NCBI GenBank assembly: GCA_947458745.1
Contig: CANGYQ010000004.1
Span: forward strand, 62,001-126,000
DNA from: Bryobacteraceae bacterium
GTDB taxonomy: Bacteria > Acidobacteriota > Terriglobia > Bryobacterales > Bryobacteraceae
Length of the DNA: 64,000 nt
Direction: 5' to 3'
Positions 61,358-64,000 of the stretch are shown in pieces; positions within the stretch are counted from its first letter, which is position 1, and each line of letters begins with the position of its first letter. Made by a program: the position numbers and the translations under genes. A model generated the notes under the pieces. That model had not been told where the DNA came from, made no database searches, and saw only the letters and a program-made list of their open reading frames with translations.

Positions 61358-62176
61358 TTACGGCATTAAGCCGCGCTTGGCGAGGAACGGGAAGATTTGG
61401 CTGTAGACTTCCTGCACGCGATCTTTGGGGAAGCCGTGCGCGGCGCCTTTCAGGCAATACAGTTCGGCATCGTTGCCTTCGGCGCGGAGCATCTTGGTGA
61501 GCGTGACGCCGTGTTCGTAAGGCACGGTCTGGTCGGCATCGGAATGGACGGTCAGCACGGGCGGCAGGCCTTTGCGGACGTAGCGTTGGGGCGAGAGTTG
61601 CAGGGCGAGTTCGCGGCGGTTGGCCATGGATTCGGGCAGCCACTGGACGGCGTAGTCGCGCTGGCCGGGGCCTTCGATCTGTTCGTTGACATCGGTGATG
61701 CCCCACAGGTTGACGATGGCCGCGACTCGGCCGGTGGGGCCGAAGCCCGCGCCTTTGGTGAGCAGGCCCACCAGCAGGGCCAGATGAGCGCCGGCGCTGG
61801 TACCGGTGACGATGATGCGCTTGGGGTCCACGTTGTACTTGGCAGCATTCTTGCGGAACCACTCGGCGGCCTTCAATGCATCCTGGGCGGCGGCGGGAGC
61901 GGGCGCGACGCCTGAGAGCCGGTATTCGACGCTGACCACCACGAAGCCTTTGGCCACCCAGGGCTCCACCAGATTGGGGGCGTAGGATTCCTTGGAGCCG
62001 CTGCGCCAGCCGCCGCCATGGATCGCCAAAACCCCGGGAAGCTTCTTGCCCGCCGCGCCAGCCGGAACAAAGACGTCCAGCTTGGTTTGGGCAAACTGGT
62101 CATAGGCGATGTTGGCCTCCGTCGGGTCCAAGGCCAATGCCAGCGCGGCGAATGCCGTTTGTAGTGCCAATAGCAT
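61358..62176 (-). CDS. Secreted alpha/beta hydrolase (esterase/lipase family)
   Basis: The 272-residue exported esterase has a signal peptide (LLALQTAFAALALA), an oxyanion-hole HGGG in LAIHGGGWRSGS, nucleophile elbow GTSAGAH, and an acid/His pair in HSDADQTVPYEHG and KGAAHGFP. It resembles the BD-FAE/hormone-sensitive-lipase-like esterases active on acetyl or feruloyl esters. Its ATG lies 14 nt from the start of the divergent CBM9-like gene, so the two promoters must overlap the coding regions. Confidence 0.87.
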   Translation of the reverse strand: MLLALQTAFAALALALDPTEANIAYDQFAQTKLDVFVPAGAAGKKLPGVLAIHGGGWRSGSKESYAPNLVEPWVAKGFVVVSVEYRLSGVAPAPAAAQDALKAAEWFRKNAAKYNVDPKRIIVTGTSAGAHLALLVGLLTKGAGFGPTGRVAAIVNLWGITDVNEQIEGPGQRDYAVQWLPESMANRRELALQLSPQRYVRKGLPPVLTVHSDADQTVPYEHGVTLTKMLRAEGNDAELYCLKGAAHGFPKDRVQEVYSQIFPFLAKRGLMP

Positions 62177-62190
62177 ACATTCAATATGTC

Positions 62191-62892
62191 ATGAGAATTG
62201 CGACCCTACTGCTGATCTCCGCGCTGGCCTACGCGGACGGCCCTGGCCGGATTGAGAGCCTGCACGCCGCCAAAGACTTCGCCCTGACCGCCGATCCGCA
62301 ATCGAAGGCGTGGAAGGGCGTGCCGGGCGTGCTTGGCGAAAACGGCCCCACGGGCAAGCCCACGCCCGGCCATCGCACGGAGATCCGGTCCCGTTGGACG
62401 AAGGACAACCTCTACTTCCTGTTTATCTGCCCCTACGAGAAGCTCTTCTCCAAGGACAACCCCAGCACCACGACTGAGACCAACAAGCTGTGGGAATGGG
62501 ATGTGGCGGAGGTGTTTGTGGGCGCGGATTTCAAGACCATTACCCGCTATCGCGAGTATCAGGTGTCGCCGCATGGCGAGTGGGTGGACCTGGACATTGA
62601 CCGCGTGAACCCGCTGCCGGAAGGCGGCTGGAAGTGGAATTCAGGCTTTAAGGTGAAGGCGCGCCTGGATGAGGCGAACAAGGTCTGGTACGGCGAAATG
62701 CAGATCCCGGTGGCCAGCATCAATGGCGAAGGCGGCGCACCGGCCAAGGCCACGCCGGGTGCCGAGATGCGGGTGAATTTCTATCGTCTGCAAGGGCCCA
62801 AGCCCGACCGCGCGGGCATTGCCTGGCAACCCACCAACGCACGCAACTATCACGTACCGGAAGCGTTTGGCCGATTGATCTTGAAGAAGTAG
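62191..62892 (+). CDS. Secreted CBM9-like carbohydrate-binding protein
   Basis: The product has 233 residues with a short signal peptide (RIATLLLISALAYA). One beta-sandwich domain follows with features of the carbohydrate-family-9-like fold: a TEIRSRWTKDNLYFLFICPY strand pair, WDVAEVFVGADF, and YQVSPHGEWVDLDID. It probably binds sugars at the cell surface. Its stop is 2 nt before the phosphohexomutase ATG. Confidence 0.8.
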   Translation: MRIATLLLISALAYADGPGRIESLHAAKDFALTADPQSKAWKGVPGVLGENGPTGKPTPGHRTEIRSRWTKDNLYFLFICPYEKLFSKDNPSTTTETNKLWEWDVAEVFVGADFKTITRYREYQVSPHGEWVDLDIDRVNPLPEGGWKWNSGFKVKARLDEANKVWYGEMQIPVASINGEGGAPAKATPGAEMRVNFYRLQGPKPDRAGIAWQPTNARNYHVPEAFGRLILKK

Positions 62893-62894
62893 TT

Positions 62895-64000
62895 ATGGCC
62901 AGTCTGCGTATTTCACAAGTGGGTGTTCGGGGTGTGGTGGGGCGTGGCGGTATCACGGCGCGTCACGTGTTGGACTTTGGGGCCGCCTTCGCCACGTTTT
63001 TGGCGACTGAAGGACCGGTGGTGATTGCGCGAGATCCGCGCGCCAGCGGCCTGATGTTGCGGGAAGGCCTGGTGGCCGCATTGCTGGCGGCCGGGCGCGA
63101 TGTGATCGACCTGGGCATTGCCTCGACGCCAGTGATCCAGCACACCATCCGGCAACGGCAAGCGGCGGGCGGGGTTTCGATTAGCGCCAGCCACAATGCC
63201 GCCGAATGGAATGCGCTGAAGTTTTTTGGTCCGGTGGGCACATATCTCACGACAGCAGAGGCCGATGAACTGCTGGACATCTACCACTTGCGGCGCTTCT
63301 ACGCCGCACCGTGGAACAAGCTGGGCCAAGTTGAACTGGACAGCTCCGCGATTGACCGGTATCTGGATGAGCTGTCGGAGGTCTTCCACTTCGACCAGTT
63401 GCGCCAGTTCCGGGTGGTGGTGGATTGTTCGAACGGCACATCGTCGCGGATTTTGCGGCGGTTGAATGAGCGGTTCGGGTTTTCGCTGATCTTGATCAAC
63501 GCGGCCATGGACGGGCGCTTTGCGCATGAGCCCTCCACTTCGGCGCGGGTGGTGGGGTTGCAGTTGGCTCCGCTGGTGCAGCCGCTGGCGGCCGATGCCG
63601 GGTTTCTGTTTGATGCCGATTCCGATCGGGTGGCCTTTGCCACGGAGTTGGGCGAGCCGGTGTCGGAAGAGTTGATTCTGCCGATGCTGTCGGATTATCT
63701 GCTGCCGCGCAGTGAGGGCAAGATCGTGTTGACCAATCTGTCCACCACCTCGTTGAATGAGGAAGTGGCCAGCTGGCATGGCGGCAAGGTGGTGCGGGTT
63801 CCGGTGGGCCGCAATGCGGCGATTGATGCCTTGAACGCGCATCGTCCGGAGCAGATCGCGCTGGCCGGCGAAGGCACGGGGGCGGTGATGATGCCGCAGT
63901 TCCGGTTTGTCTACGATGGCATTGCGACGATGCTGACGCTGCTGGAGAAGAGCGCCGCGCGGCAGCAGCCGTTGTCGCAACTGGTGGCGGCGATGCCGAG
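62895..64000 (+). CDS. Phosphohexomutase (phosphoglucomutase/phosphoglucosamine mutase-like), cut by window end
   Basis: The frame is open from ATG 62895 to the window end (about 368 codons), so the C terminus is missing. The first domain has the catalytic phosphoserine loop SISASHNAAEWNALKFFG, where most relatives have TASHNP. The Mg2+ loop is DADSDRVAF and the sugar-binding loop GEGTGAVM. The enzyme moves phosphate between C1 and C6 of hexose or hexosamine phosphates. The closest type cannot be set without the C-terminal phosphate-binding loop. The preceding gene ends 2 nt upstream. Confidence 0.88.
   Translation, partial: MASLRISQVGVRGVVGRGGITARHVLDFGAAFATFLATEGPVVIARDPRASGLMLREGLVAALLAAGRDVIDLGIASTPVIQHTIRQRQAAGGVSISASHNAAEWNALKFFGPVGTYLTTAEADELLDIYHLRRFYAAPWNKLGQVELDSSAIDRYLDELSEVFHFDQLRQFRVVVDCSNGTSSRILRRLNERFGFSLILINAAMDGRFAHEPSTSARVVGLQLAPLVQPLAADAGFLFDADSDRVAFATELGEPVSEELILPMLSDYLLPRSEGKIVLTNLSTTSLNEEVASWHGGKVVRVPVGRNAAIDALNAHRPEQIALAGEGTGAVMMPQFRFVYDGIATMLTLLEKSAARQQPLSQLVAAMP

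Noticed and set aside
1..64000. CRISPR arrays, insertion sequences or prophage
   Set aside because: No regularly spaced identical repeats, transposase, integrase or phage structural genes were seen on either strand.

Overview
The window reads as chromosomal DNA of an acidobacterium, most likely a Solibacter/Bryobacter-type member. The evidence is family content, not a database search: a large TonB-dependent receptor with an N-terminal carboxypeptidase-regulatory-like domain, a long repeat protein of putative Ig modules ending in a Solibacter-type C-terminal domain, an ECF sigma factor paired with a Ser/Thr kinase-TPR protein, Tat-type Gfo/Idh/MocA oxidoreductases, high GC with strong G/C at third codon positions, and palindromic REP-like elements between convergent genes. 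There are no rRNA or tRNA genes, CRISPR arrays or insertion sequences that I can see.

Layout. 1-5.9 kb: a minus-strand two-component operon (membrane histidine kinase, NtrC-type regulator, TPR protein with a dead metalloprotease-like motif) behind a good sigma54 promoter. 6.2-11.8 kb: a small frameshifted gene, RNase J, then argF-argH-argR with paired ArgR boxes over the argF start, then a PrxQ/Bcp-type peroxiredoxin whose peroxidatic cysteine codon is UGA, a probable selenoprotein. 11.9-24 kb: cytochrome c, HhH protein, thiE, two APC permeases, a PhoD-like phosphatase, small secreted proteins, an NHL-repeat protein, a HupE-like protein, a glycine-zipper lipoprotein and recQ. 24-28.1 kb: glucarate catabolism (gudD and kdgD) split by a three-gene PIN-toxin module with its own strong promoter. 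28.3-41.2 kb: a 43-residue basic protein, the Ig-repeat surface protein, a caspase-TPR protein with an EF-hand-like loop, a TonB receptor and a tandem alpha/beta hydrolase.

41.2-51.3 kb: the agmatine-to-putrescine pair aguB-aguA, a SET-domain protein, a doubly damaged ABC exporter, an outer-membrane barrel protein, cstA-ybdD, a small ORF preceded by three 10-bp-phased repeats, a lipoprotein and a molybdopterin oxidoreductase. 51.4-64 kb: leuS, the ECF sigma/kinase pair, an unknown protein plus DyP peroxidase pair, a Gfo/Idh/MocA oxidoreductase, an esterase, a CBM9-like protein and a phosphohexomutase cut by the window end.

The strongest single observation is the in-frame UGA in the peroxiredoxin at 11494-11496. 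Others worth testing are the sigma54 promoter of a two-component operon whose own regulator has GAFAGA instead of GAFTGA, the argF operator/leaderless promoter, the PIN-toxin module with atypical partners, and the phased repeats in front of a 39-residue ORF. All functional calls come from reading motifs by eye; none was checked by alignment or structure prediction.
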